DNA of 61,700 nucleotides, from assembly GCA_937860055.1 (NCBI GenBank), contig CALMBO010000014.1:89132-150831 (forward strand), read 5' to 3'. The notes beneath the pieces are model-generated. The model was not told where the DNA came from. It was given only the letters and a program-made list of their open reading frames with translations, and searched no databases. The position numbers were made by a program, and so were the translations under genes. The stretch is from an uncultured Verrucomicrobiota bacterium. Lineage in GTDB: Bacteria; Verrucomicrobiota; Kiritimatiellia; CAIQIC01; Lenti-01. Shown piece after piece: positions 17,029-25,682 of the stretch. Numbering within the stretch: the stretch's first letter is position 1; every line of letters starts with the position of its first letter.

Positions 17029-17459
17029 TGCGTCTGGCGGTAACGGAAAAGCGCGCGCCGCAGGGGGCGGAAGACAAATCGAAGCAGGCCGGCCAGCCGG
17101 CTTCCGGCGCCATCTAGCCGCCGGATCCGGCCGTCGCGCCGGACCCCTTCGGCCACGCCGAGGATGTCATCCCTGGAAATCCAATCGCCGCCTTCCACGG
17201 CAGCATCTCCAACCAGGAAAAGCAGATTTGTTTGTTTTTTGTTAAATGTATAACGGTGCAGTGCACACCTGTCGTGGATTCTATATAGTAGAATGCATCC
17301 AGATGGGATCGCGCCGCCGACCAAAGGGCGGATGAAAACGCTTTCTCCGTCACGTATGGTTGGATTCATGCTGGGACCGAAGGCATGGAACGTGATGGGT
17401 GTATGGTGACGCAGAAGCGCTTCGACGATTTCCCGGGCATTTGGCGTGGATGGTGACAT
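16995..17459 (-). CDS. Small S24/S26 (LexA/signal-peptidase-like) peptidase
   Basis: 154 residues if it starts at ATG 17459; the start is uncertain because no clear Shine-Dalgarno is seen and a frame extends upstream. FGPSMNPTIRDGE places a nucleophile-like Ser at 30, GCILLYR follows, then ALHRY (His68) where bacterial signal peptidases have Lys, and LVGDAAVEGGD. Ser-His spacing near 38 resembles the SipW/Sec11 type. No transmembrane helix is evident, so it may be a soluble processing protease. It converges on and overlaps the HprK-like gene. The middle of the gene (about 17210-17295) is clearly AT-rich compared with its neighbours. A leader-peptidase role for the cassette is inferred from position. 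Confidence 0.65.
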   Translation of the reverse strand: MSPSTPNAREIVEALLRHHTPITFHAFGPSMNPTIRDGESVFIRPLVGGAIPSGCILLYRIHDRCALHRYTFNKKQTNLLFLVGDAAVEGGDWISRDDILGVAEGVRRDGRIRRLDGAGSRLAGLLRFVFRPLRRALFRYRQTHHAQTPDRWWS

Positions 17460-17487
17460 GCTTGAGATGGAAAAGGTAGTACAAGCC

Positions 17488-19383
17488 ATGAACAACACAA
17501 GTCCCGTTTTCCGGATCCTCCGGTGGGCGGCCGTCCTCCTTGCCGGCGTCGTCGGAATCCCGGCCGCCCATGCGGCCCCGAATACCGGCGAAGCGATCGT
17601 GGCGGCGATGACGGGCCAGGCCGAGGCGCGCATCTTCACAGGGCCGGTGCACGAAGGACGGACGGAGGTAAAGAAACTCTTCGAAGGCGCTTCCATCGGG
17701 GAAAACAGCCGGGTCATGACCGGCCGGGACGGGCGCCTGTGCATGGTTTGCTCGCCGGGGGCGATCGTCTGCATCGCGCCGGACACCGAGTTTACGATCC
17801 GCCGGCTGCGCCACACGTCCGACGGCCTTCCCCGGAGCGAGAAGGACCTGATCCGGCGCATCCACCTCCAGGTTCACAAGGGCCGGATCCGGGTGCAGGC
17901 GGGAGAGCCGGTCGCCACGCTGGACATCTCCGTCCAGGCGCCTGCCGGGACGATCGATGCCTCCGGCGGCTCGTTCGTGGTGGCGCAGGACGCCCGCCGC
18001 CGCTGGAATGTCTTTGTCGATGCGCATGAGGCGGGAGTCACCCCGCGGAACGGAATCCGCGCCGGGCTGAAGGCGGGAGAGGCCGTTCGGATGGCCGGCG
18101 GAGAGAAGGAAGGGGAGGGGCGGGTCGAAAAGATCCAAGGCGACCCCGATCTGTCCCAGTTCGAACTGTGCAATGTCTTCTTCCAAGATCTGGAGCCTTT
18201 TGTCCTCCGCGAACAGCGATTCGACCGGGCGGGCCTGGAGAAATACATGGGGTTGTCGCGGCCGGTCTTCGATCTGGACGGGGGTGCGCTGGTCACGGAT
18301 GTGAGCCCGACGATCCGTCCCTCGGTTGCCGACACCCGTTCGCCGGACCTGCCCCGGCCGGCGGAAGGCGCTTCCGGCGGCCGCTGGGACAAGCAACGCG
18401 TCTGGGACTGGTTCGAGAGCATCGGCCCGGTGAAGGGTGTGAACTACATTCCCCGGACCGCCGTGAATTCGGTCGAAATGTGGATGAAGGACACCTTCGA
18501 TCCCGAGACGATCGACGAAGAATTGGGCTGGGCCCGCCGCATCGGCTACACCAGCATCCGGGTTCAGCTCCAGTTCGCGGTCTGGAAGGACGATCCGGAG
18601 GGTTTCCTCGGCCGCGTGGACAAGTTGCTGGAGCTGGCGGCGAAGCACGGGCTGCGCGTCGTCCCGGTGTTGTTCGACGACCTGAACCTGGCGGGCGCGG
18701 CCCCGCAGGTCGGGGAGCAGCCGGCGCCGGTTCCCGGCGTCCACAACGCCCGGTGGGTGCCCAGTCCCGCGGCGGAGGCGGTGAAGGACCGCCGCCGGTG
18801 GCCGGCGCTGGAGAGATACGTGAAGGATGTGATGGGGCGGTTCAAGCAGGATGGCCGCGTCCTGTACTGGGATCTCTACAACACGGCGGGCAACGGCGGC
18901 CTGTGGGAGGAATCGATCCCCCTCCTGGACCAGACCTTCAACTGGGCGCGTTCGGTGGAGCCCTCACAGCCGCTGGCGGTGGCTGTCTGGAAAAATTTTG
19001 GGAGCGCCATGGCGGCCCGCAAGCTGGAGCGTTCCGACCTGGTCACCTTCCACGACTTCAGCGACGCCGCCGACATCGAAGCGAAGATACAAATGCTTCA
19101 GCGCAACCAGAGGCCGGTCATCTGTTCCGACTGGCTGATGCGGCAGGCGGGAAATGATTTCGAGAGGATCCTGCCTGTGTTCGCCGCCCGCCGGGTGGGG
19201 TGGTTCAACTGCGGGCTGGTGGCCGGCAGGACCCAGCTGGACATCCAGGAGGCGCAATACCGCTCCGAAAAGGATTCGGATCTCTGGCAGCAGAATGTGC
19301 TGCAGGAAGATGGCACCCCCTACCGCGAGAAGGAAGTGGAACTGATCCAGGGCTTCCGCTACCTCGAATCCCCGAATCAGTGA
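17488..19383 (+). CDS. FecR-domain protein fused to a probably inactive glycoside-hydrolase barrel
   Basis: 631 residues from ATG 17488, which gives a good signal peptide (LRWAAVLLAGVVGIPAAHAA); ATGs at 17446, 17458 and 17467 are also in frame. A FecR-like region (about 35-190) is followed by a linker and a TIM-barrel region resembling GH5/GH39-type xylanase relatives (about 316-610: GVNYIPR, IRVQLQF, GLRVVPVLFDD). Where relatives carry an acid/base Glu in WDLYNEPGN this protein reads WDLYNTAGN (Thr466), and the nucleophile Glu of CTEY-type motifs is Asp548 in CSDW. It is therefore probably a carbohydrate-binding or scaffold protein. It opens the exopolysaccharide operon, and its stop overlaps the barrel gene. 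Confidence 0.75.
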   Translation: MNNTSPVFRILRWAAVLLAGVVGIPAAHAAPNTGEAIVAAMTGQAEARIFTGPVHEGRTEVKKLFEGASIGENSRVMTGRDGRLCMVCSPGAIVCIAPDTEFTIRRLRHTSDGLPRSEKDLIRRIHLQVHKGRIRVQAGEPVATLDISVQAPAGTIDASGGSFVVAQDARRRWNVFVDAHEAGVTPRNGIRAGLKAGEAVRMAGGEKEGEGRVEKIQGDPDLSQFELCNVFFQDLEPFVLREQRFDRAGLEKYMGLSRPVFDLDGGALVTDVSPTIRPSVADTRSPDLPRPAEGASGGRWDKQRVWDWFESIGPVKGVNYIPRTAVNSVEMWMKDTFDPETIDEELGWARRIGYTSIRVQLQFAVWKDDPEGFLGRVDKLLELAAKHGLRVVPVLFDDLNLAGAAPQVGEQPAPVPGVHNARWVPSPAAEAVKDRRRWPALERYVKDVMGRFKQDGRVLYWDLYNTAGNGGLWEESIPLLDQTFNWARSVEPSQPLAVAVWKNFGSAMAARKLERSDLVTFHDFSDAADIEAKIQMLQRNQRPVICSDWLMRQAGNDFERILPVFAARRVGWFNCGLVAGRTQLDIQEAQYRSEKDSDLWQQNVLQEDGTPYREKEVELIQGFRYLESPNQ

Positions 19384-20642
19384 GAAGAATTGCCCCTATT
19401 TCAGTTTTCCTGGCGGGCGCCGTCTGGGCGATGCCTTCGGCGGCCCGGGCCGCCCGCGACGCCTTCACCTCCGGTTTCTACACGCGCGGAGTCGATGCCG
19501 CCTCCTACCTCGACCAGGGCGGCGCGACCGAAGATCCGTTCTATGTGTCGGTCCAGACGGGGGCGCTTCTTCCCCGCGTGAGCCTCGCGGTCCTGCAGGA
19601 CGACAACGTCTTCCTCGATCCAACCAACGAAACCGCCAACACCTCCCTTCTGCTGGTTCCCGGCCTGCTGGGCATCTGGGGCCGGCCGGCGGGGAACCAT
19701 CTCTATGCGGACTACGGGCTGATCCTTCCGCTCTACGACAGCGCGGAGGAGCTGGACGACCGGCCCAGCCATCTGTTGCGGCTGGGGGGGAACTATCAAA
19801 CGGGCAAGAGCCAGATCCAGGGGCAGTTGGGATACCGCCGGCTGGAGGACGTGGACACGGTGGTGGGCGCGCGCGTGTCCAAGCGGGACTGGATCGGAGA
19901 TCTCGGGCTGGAGCATCGCCTTTCGGGCAAGTCCAGCGCCGGATTGCAGGGCCGGGCGGAGATGCACGAATTCGACGCGGACGAATACGTCGATTACAAC
20001 CGCTATTACGGCGCCGGCCGGCTTTATCACCGTGTTTCGGCCAAGACCCAGATGTTTGTCCAGGGCGGCATCGGGCGGGACGATCCGCGGGAGTCTGCCG
20101 AGGCCGCCTCCGCCGCCGATTTCTACGACCTGTCGCTGGGCGTGCGCGGGAAGCAGTCGCCCAAGTTTCATGCCACCGGCCGCGTCGGCTACATGTGGCG
20201 TTCCTACGACGAAGGAGCCCGCGAGGATTATTCCCATTGGATCGCTTCGCTGGAGGCCGAGAGCACGCCGTTTGGCCTCGCGACCTTCTCCGGCGAACTC
20301 CATGCGGACATCCGGCCGTCCACGGATTCGTCCGCGACCGATGTCGTCGACCAGGAGGCCGTCCTGGGGGCGTCGCGGAGGTTGTTCGTCGAACGCCTGC
20401 GCGGGAATGTCTCGGCCACCTTCGGGCAGATCGACTATTCCGGAGGTGGCGAGGACGGGCGGACGGACCGCTACTGGGGGTTTTCCGCGGGCGCGGACTG
20501 GTGGACGCGGGAACGGTTTTCCTTCGGATTGGCCTATTCCTACATGCGCCGCGACGGCGATGGAGGTGACGGTCCGGAGGCGCAGGAGGCAACTTCGTAT
20601 GAACAGGGCCGCTGGACCTTGCGGGCCAGCTGGAATTACTGA
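19380..20642 (+). CDS. Outer-membrane beta-barrel protein of the polysaccharide locus
   Basis: 420 residues from GTG 19380, whose GTGA overlaps the previous stop. A signal peptide follows (ISVFLAGAVWAMPSAARA). The mature part alternates polar and hydrophobic residues with frequent aromatic strand ends, e.g. FYDLSLGVRGKQSPKFHATG and FGLAYSYMRRDG, and ends WTLRASWNY, a typical C-terminal barrel strand with aromatic last residue. It resembles the capsule or PEP-CTERM-type EPS outer-membrane proteins found beside Wza and Wzc genes. It probably helps polymer cross the outer membrane. A similar barrel occurs at 46133. Confidence 0.75.
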   Translation: MRRIAPISVFLAGAVWAMPSAARAARDAFTSGFYTRGVDAASYLDQGGATEDPFYVSVQTGALLPRVSLAVLQDDNVFLDPTNETANTSLLLVPGLLGIWGRPAGNHLYADYGLILPLYDSAEELDDRPSHLLRLGGNYQTGKSQIQGQLGYRRLEDVDTVVGARVSKRDWIGDLGLEHRLSGKSSAGLQGRAEMHEFDADEYVDYNRYYGAGRLYHRVSAKTQMFVQGGIGRDDPRESAEAASAADFYDLSLGVRGKQSPKFHATGRVGYMWRSYDEGAREDYSHWIASLEAESTPFGLATFSGELHADIRPSTDSSATDVVDQEAVLGASRRLFVERLRGNVSATFGQIDYSGGGEDGRTDRYWGFSAGADWWTRERFSFGLAYSYMRRDGDGGDGPEAQEATSYEQGRWTLRASWNY

Positions 20643-20699
20643 GTTCCGGCCTCATTCTGGCATTTCTTTTCCATGGCGCTTCTGCTAAAGATAAACGAT

Positions 20700-21389
20700 A
20701 TGGCATCGCATCTGTCCAGGTCGGGTCGGGTCGGGATCGCGGTTCTGCTGGGCCTCGTGGCGGGAATGGGATGGGGTTGCGCCCATCCTTCCGCTCCGCT
20801 TCCGCCGGAAGACGCCCTGGCTCCGGGCGGGAAAAAGGGGAAGGCCGGGAAAACGGAGGCGGTTTCTCCTGCCGCGCCTGCCCAGGAATACGTCCTGCAG
20901 GCGGGCGACGAAATCGACATCCAGGTGTATCGCGAGCCGGAATTGTCCGGCACCTTCAAGGTGGGGCCGTCGGGCGAAATCCGCCATTCGCTGGCGGGTT
21001 CGATTCCCATGGCAGGCAAGACGGTCGAGGAAGCCGAGGCGTATTTCACCCGCCGGCTGGCCAAGGATTATCTGGTCAATCCCCGGGTCATCATCAAGCT
21101 GGTGTCTTCGCAGAGCTCCCAAATTGTATTGATGGGCGAAGTCAAGAAACCCGGCGTGTATCCGCTTCCGTTCGGCGAGACGATGACCTTGCTGCAGGCG
21201 ATCGCCGACGCCGGCGGATTCACCGAGCTGGCCAGCCCGGACCGCGTCCGCATCGTCCGGAAGGCGCCGGATGGCCGCCAGACCACGCTGAAGATCCGCG
21301 TGTCGGATCTCCTGGACGGACGGGGCCGGCAGGAGGACATCCCGCTGGAGCCGAACGACGTGATCACGGTCCCCGAGGTGGTGTTCTGA
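20700..21389 (+). CDS. Wza-type polysaccharide export protein, module A
   Basis: 229 residues if it starts at ATG 20700; an in-frame ATG at 20673 is also possible. The N-terminus is a lipoprotein-like signal (GIAVLLGLVAGMGWGC, Cys27), although the lipobox is not canonical. The Poly_export domain begins at EYVLQAGDEIDIQVYREPE (about 63), and an SLBB-type beta-grasp follows (VLMGEVKKPGVYPL ... LLQAIADAGGF). The protein is shorter than E. coli Wza, so the outer-membrane part may be supplied by the adjacent barrel. It sits 57 bp after the barrel gene and 26 bp before the Wzc-like gene. Confidence 0.88.
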   Translation: MASHLSRSGRVGIAVLLGLVAGMGWGCAHPSAPLPPEDALAPGGKKGKAGKTEAVSPAAPAQEYVLQAGDEIDIQVYREPELSGTFKVGPSGEIRHSLAGSIPMAGKTVEEAEAYFTRRLAKDYLVNPRVIIKLVSSQSSQIVLMGEVKKPGVYPLPFGETMTLLQAIADAGGFTELASPDRVRIVRKAPDGRQTTLKIRVSDLLDGRGRQEDIPLEPNDVITVPEVVF

Positions 21390-21415
21390 CCCGTGCGCGG
21401 GTCGGGTGGTGAAGC

Positions 21416-23569
21416 ATGCAGAACAAGATCCCATACATTGCCGGCGACGCGGGAGGATCGGAAGGGGGCCTTTCCCGGCTTCCGGATTGGCGAGAGGGCG
21501 TGGCCATCCTCATGGAGCGCGCATGGCTGGGCGCGGCGGTCGCCGCCGCGGTCTTCCTGCTTTTTGCCTTCCACGCCTACCGGCAGGTTCCCTGCTACCG
21601 CAGCACGGCCACCCTCCTGGTGGAGGCCCAGATCCCCAAGATCCTGAACTACCAGGACATCCTGTCCTACAACACGCGGAACCTGGAATATTTCAATACG
21701 CATATCAACGCGCTCTACAGCCGCAACATGATGGCGCAGGCGCTGGAACGGGCCAAGCTGCACGACCGCCCCGGTTTCTTCCCGGATCTGGAGACGAAGG
21801 ACGCCAAGATCGATGCCGCCCACGGGCTGGTCACCATCACGCCGGTGGAGAAGAGCCGCATGATCGACATCGCCGTCGAGCATTCCGATCCCCGGATCGC
21901 CGCCGACCTGGCCAATGCGCTCGCCCATGCCTATATCCAGCAGGATCTCGACATGCGCATGGGCACCTCCATGGAGGCGATCGAATGGCTTCGGGCGCGC
22001 TCCGAGGAATATCGCGGCAAGCTGGAGAAGGGCCTGATCGAACTGCAGGAATACCGCGAGAAGACCGGGTCGGTCTCCCTCGAAGCCGACCAGAACATTG
22101 TCATCGAAAAGCTCAAGGCCCTGAACGGCGCGCTGACCGAGGCCCAGACGGAACGCATCCAGGCGGAGACGATGTGGAAATCCGTGCAGACTCAGATCGG
22201 GGACCAGGTTCCCTCCACCAAGATCGCGGCCCTGCTGAACGATGAAGGGGTCCAGATGGCGCTCCAGAAGCTGCAGGACCAGCAGCGCGAGGTGGCGGGC
22301 CTGCAGCAGCGCTATCGCGAACAGCATCCCGATCTCCAGCAGGCTGTCGAATTGGAGCAGAAGCTCCAAAAACAGTTCGACCAGGCCTGCGCGGACGCCC
22401 TCTACGCGCTGGAAAACCGCTACAAGGTGCTGGTCCAGCGCGAGCGGAATCTCCGCGCGGCGCTGGAGGAGCAGGAAAAGGCGTCCTTCGAACTGGATCG
22501 CAAGCTGGTCCGCTACAACGAGCTCAAGCGGAACATCGAGGCTGACCAGGAAATCCACGAGGCGGTCGTCGCGCGGATGAAGGAGGCCAGCATTTCCGAG
22601 ACGATGCCGGCCGAAATCATCCGCCTGGTGGAGGAGGCCCGTCCCGCCAAGGCTCCCTTCCGGCCCCGTCCCGGGCAGGCCATGACGCGCGGGGCGGCCC
22701 TGGGCCTGATCCTCGGCATCGGCGCGATCTTCCTGCTCTATTACGCCGACCACCGGTTCCGCCGCAACGAGGAGGTCGAACGGATGCTGGGTCTGCCCGT
22801 GCTGGCCACGGTGCCCCTGATCGCCGACAAATCCATCCAGGCCCGGGGCATGGTTTCGCACCTGAAGCAGACCGGCGAAGTGGCCGAGACGTTCCGCACG
22901 CTCCGCGCCAGCCTCCTGCTGAAGGAGGAGAGCCGCCATGCCGCCGTCCTGATGGTGACCAGCGCCGGCCCGGGCGAGGGCAAGTCCCTGGTTGCCACCA
23001 ACCTGGCCATCAGCCTCGCCCAGGACGGGCGTCGCGTCCTGCTGGTGGGCGCCGACCTGCGCCGCCCCATGCTATCCAAGATCTTCGGGACGGATCCGGG
23101 CAAGGCCGGCTTGGCCGAAGTGCTCAAGGGCGAGATCCGATGGACCGACGCCCTGTTCGCGCAGGACGTGCCGAACCTCGATGTGATGCTGTCGGGCCGC
23201 GTCCCGTCGCACCCCTCCGAATTGCTGGGCCGCAAGTCCCTCGCCGGATTCCTGCAGGAGGCGAGGGGGATCTATCAACACATCATCCTCGATGCGCCGC
23301 CCATGCTGGGCGTCAGCGATTCGCTGGTGCTGCTGCCCAATGCGGATGGCGCGTTGTTCGTGATCCGCTATGGCGTCACGCACAGCATGGGCGCGGGCCA
23401 CGCGGTTCTCAAGCTCCGGGAGAGCCGGATCCCGTGCCTGGGCTGCATCATGAACGGCGTCAACCTCGATTCGGTGGCCAACTATTACTACTACCGGCGC
23501 TATGGCGGCTATGCCTATCGGCATTACCAGTCTCCGCCCGAAGGCCCTGTTCCTCCCACGGCCGGATGA
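21416..23569 (+). CDS. Wzc-like chain-length regulator and BY-family tyrosine autokinase, module A
   Basis: 717 residues. A cytoplasmic N-terminus is followed by TM1 (about 37-56), a Wzz periplasmic domain with long coiled coils (about 180-400; rich in Glu/Gln/Leu heptads), TM2 (about 423-443) and a bacterial tyrosine-kinase domain. The kinase has Walker A SAGPGEGKS (near 516), Walker A' VGADLRRPM (near 543) and Walker B ILDAPPMLG (near 623). The C-terminal tail has eight tyrosines in YYYYRRYGGYAYRHY, the expected autophosphorylation cluster. It controls chain length and export with the preceding Wza-like protein. The stop overlaps the next gene by 4 nt. Confidence 0.93.
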   Translation: MQNKIPYIAGDAGGSEGGLSRLPDWREGVAILMERAWLGAAVAAAVFLLFAFHAYRQVPCYRSTATLLVEAQIPKILNYQDILSYNTRNLEYFNTHINALYSRNMMAQALERAKLHDRPGFFPDLETKDAKIDAAHGLVTITPVEKSRMIDIAVEHSDPRIAADLANALAHAYIQQDLDMRMGTSMEAIEWLRARSEEYRGKLEKGLIELQEYREKTGSVSLEADQNIVIEKLKALNGALTEAQTERIQAETMWKSVQTQIGDQVPSTKIAALLNDEGVQMALQKLQDQQREVAGLQQRYREQHPDLQQAVELEQKLQKQFDQACADALYALENRYKVLVQRERNLRAALEEQEKASFELDRKLVRYNELKRNIEADQEIHEAVVARMKEASISETMPAEIIRLVEEARPAKAPFRPRPGQAMTRGAALGLILGIGAIFLLYYADHRFRRNEEVERMLGLPVLATVPLIADKSIQARGMVSHLKQTGEVAETFRTLRASLLLKEESRHAAVLMVTSAGPGEGKSLVATNLAISLAQDGRRVLLVGADLRRPMLSKIFGTDPGKAGLAEVLKGEIRWTDALFAQDVPNLDVMLSGRVPSHPSELLGRKSLAGFLQEARGIYQHIILDAPPMLGVSDSLVLLPNADGALFVIRYGVTHSMGAGHAVLKLRESRIPCLGCIMNGVNLDSVANYYYYRRYGGYAYRHYQSPPEGPVPPTAG

Positions 23570-24849
23570 AGTCCATTCGCTTTCCAGTTCCGCTGCTGTT
23601 TCTCCTGTTGATGTTCGGCACCGCCGCCTGGAGAGGGCCGGGTCTTTGGGGCGAATGGGGACTGCCCGGCATCGCCATCCTGTCGTTGATCGTCTGCCGC
23701 TCCTTCCCTCCGCGGATCTGGGCGGGGGGCGCGGCCATTCTGGGGCTGATTGCGCTGTATGCATGGAATCCCACCCATCGCTGGAACGAAGGGGTCGGCC
23801 TGCTGCCGGTGGACCATGTTTCCTGGCTTCCCGGTTCGGTTTTCCCCGAAGGGACCCGGCAGGCATGGGGACTGGCCGCGGCGATGCTGGCCTCCTGCGC
23901 GCTGGCTTTCCAGCTTTCCGAGAACCAGGTCCGGCGGCTGCAGATGGCGGCGATGCTGGGTGCCGCCGCCCTGGCGCTGGTCGTCTTGGCACAGCGGCTG
24001 GAGCCCAGGCCGTTCCCCGTGTTCGAGCGCACCGGAATTTTCATCAACGAGAACCACTATGCCGTCTTTTCAAATCTTCTTCTTCCCGTGGTGCTGGCCC
24101 TGGCGTCGCGCGCGCATTTCCGCGCGGTCCAGGAAGGCCGTCCGTCCAGTCCGGCGGGGGTGTTCATGTTGGTCGCCGTCCTGATGGCGGCGGCCGTGGT
24201 GCTGTGCCGGTCGCGGGCCGGGATACTGGTGATGGCGTTGCTGGTCGCGGCGCACGTGGTCCTGTGCCGCCGGCTCGTCCGCCGCCATCCATTCGCCGGG
24301 GTGCCCGTCCGCGGCTGGGGGAAATGGGCGGCGGGGGTGGCCGTTGTCGCCGCGGCGGCGCTGGCCATCGCGGCTTTCGCGCGCGAATGGCATCAGATCG
24401 GGGATATCCGGAAGGAGTGGGATTTCCGGACCGGAATCCTGGAAGATACCATGTCGATGTGGAAATCCCGCCCGGCGTGGGGCACCGGTCCCGGCACATA
24501 TTCGGTTGCCTATCCGTATTACCAGTCCGAAGCATATCAAGACGGGGCCATCCTGCATGCGCATTGCGAACCGGTCCAATTCCTGTCCGAATCCGGCCTG
24601 CTCGGCGGCCTCTGGTTCGTGTTGGCGGCGGGCTTGGCGCTTTCCGCCAGAAAGGGCGGTTCGCCGCGCGCGGAACAGATTCCGCCTTTCGCGGATCTGG
24701 AACGCCGGGCTTTCCTCCTGGGCTTGCTTGCCTGCGCGCTTCATGGCGGAATCGATTTTCCCCTGCGCGTCCCCTTGATCGCGCTGATCGCGGCGGCCTG
24801 GGCCGGCGTATGGGCCGGGACCCGTCCCGGCCGGATGGAGCCGGCATGA
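23566..24849 (+). CDS. O-antigen ligase/polymerase-like membrane protein (Wzy/WaaL family), module A
   Basis: 427 residues from the ATG in an ATGA overlap with the Wzc-like gene. It has about ten hydrophobic segments and the family's large loop before the last helices (MWKSRPAWGTGPGTYSVAYPYYQ ... HAHCEPVQFLSESGLLGGLW), where ligase/polymerase proteins carry GxGxxxF/Y and HxxxxQ motifs. Together with a similar protein at 34561 and a TPR-tailed one at 50577 the window has three such proteins. Whether this one polymerises or transfers chains cannot be read from sequence. Confidence 0.85.
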   Translation: MKSIRFPVPLLFLLLMFGTAAWRGPGLWGEWGLPGIAILSLIVCRSFPPRIWAGGAAILGLIALYAWNPTHRWNEGVGLLPVDHVSWLPGSVFPEGTRQAWGLAAAMLASCALAFQLSENQVRRLQMAAMLGAAALALVVLAQRLEPRPFPVFERTGIFINENHYAVFSNLLLPVVLALASRAHFRAVQEGRPSSPAGVFMLVAVLMAAAVVLCRSRAGILVMALLVAAHVVLCRRLVRRHPFAGVPVRGWGKWAAGVAVVAAAALAIAAFAREWHQIGDIRKEWDFRTGILEDTMSMWKSRPAWGTGPGTYSVAYPYYQSEAYQDGAILHAHCEPVQFLSESGLLGGLWFVLAAGLALSARKGGSPRAEQIPPFADLERRAFLLGLLACALHGGIDFPLRVPLIALIAAAWAGVWAGTRPGRMEPA

Positions 24850-25682
24850 ACAATAAAAGGCTCGAATATATCCGCCAACCCCGGCGCGGGTGGTTCGATC
24901 TGGCGCTGGGCGAGCTGTGGGCCTATCGCGACTTGCTGGCGGCCCTGGCCTGGCGGAACCTGACGGTCCGCTACAAGCAAAGCGTGATCGGCATCGCCTG
25001 GGCCATCCTCAAGCCCGTGCTGCAGATGCTTGTATTCAGCGTCGTGTTCGGGCGCCTGGCCAACCTTCCGTCCGATGGCGTTCCGTATCCGGTGTTTCTC
25101 TACGCCGGCCTGCTGCCCTGGACCTATTTCTCCTCCGCAATCTCCAGCGCGTCAGGCAGCCTGCTGGCCGGCGGCAACATGATCAACAAGGTGTATTTCC
25201 CCCGCATGATCCTGCCGTTTTCCTACTTGTTCACCGGCTTGATCGATCTCCTGCTCGCCATGGCCGTGCTGTTTGGCCTGATGGCCTGGTACCGCGCCGA
25301 CATGGTTTTCGGCCCCCAGATGCTGCTTTTCCCCCTGTTCCTCCTGCCGGCCATCGTCTTTGCGGGCGGGTTGTCGCTGTGGCTGTGCGCGCTGGCCGTC
25401 CGTTACCGCGACATCCATCATCTCGTGCCGTACCTGCTCCAGGTCGGCATGTTTGTCACCCCCGTGGTCTACGCCGTGCAGCTGCTTCCGGCACGCTTCC
25501 AGTGGATCCTGCAGTTGAATCCCATGACGGGCGTCATCGAGGGGTTCCGCTGGTCCTTGCTCGGCAAGCCGGTGGAAGGGTGGGGGATGATGGGTCTCGG
25601 TTGCGCCTTGTCGGTGGCGCTGCTGTTTGCGGGCATGGTCTACTTCCGGCGCGTGGACCGCACCCTGGCGGACATCGTATGA
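24846..25682 (+). CDS. wzm: ABC-2 type polysaccharide export permease
   Basis: 278 residues; ATGA overlap with the previous gene and with the ATPase gene that follows. An amphipathic N-terminus (LWAYRDLLAALAWRNLTVRYKQ) precedes six membrane helices, with the family-typical IGIAWAILKPVLQMLVFSVVF, YAGLLPWTYFSSA, NMINKVYFPR and LNPMTGVIEGFRW. This is the TagG/KpsM/Wzm family that moves lipid-linked glycans across the inner membrane. Its presence implies an ABC-dependent export route beside the Wzy-like proteins. Confidence 0.93.
   Translation: MNNKRLEYIRQPRRGWFDLALGELWAYRDLLAALAWRNLTVRYKQSVIGIAWAILKPVLQMLVFSVVFGRLANLPSDGVPYPVFLYAGLLPWTYFSSAISSASGSLLAGGNMINKVYFPRMILPFSYLFTGLIDLLLAMAVLFGLMAWYRADMVFGPQMLLFPLFLLPAIVFAGGLSLWLCALAVRYRDIHHLVPYLLQVGMFVTPVVYAVQLLPARFQWILQLNPMTGVIEGFRWSLLGKPVEGWGMMGLGCALSVALLFAGMVYFRRVDRTLADIV

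Noticed and set aside
17278..17294. ATTCTATATAGTAGAAT palindrome as an operator
   Set aside because: Lies within the peptidase coding sequence in an AT-rich segment; a single copy without support.
20661..20680. TTTTCCATGG near 20670 as a third copy of the double palindrome
   Set aside because: Only half of one palindrome is present and there is no partner 22 bp away.
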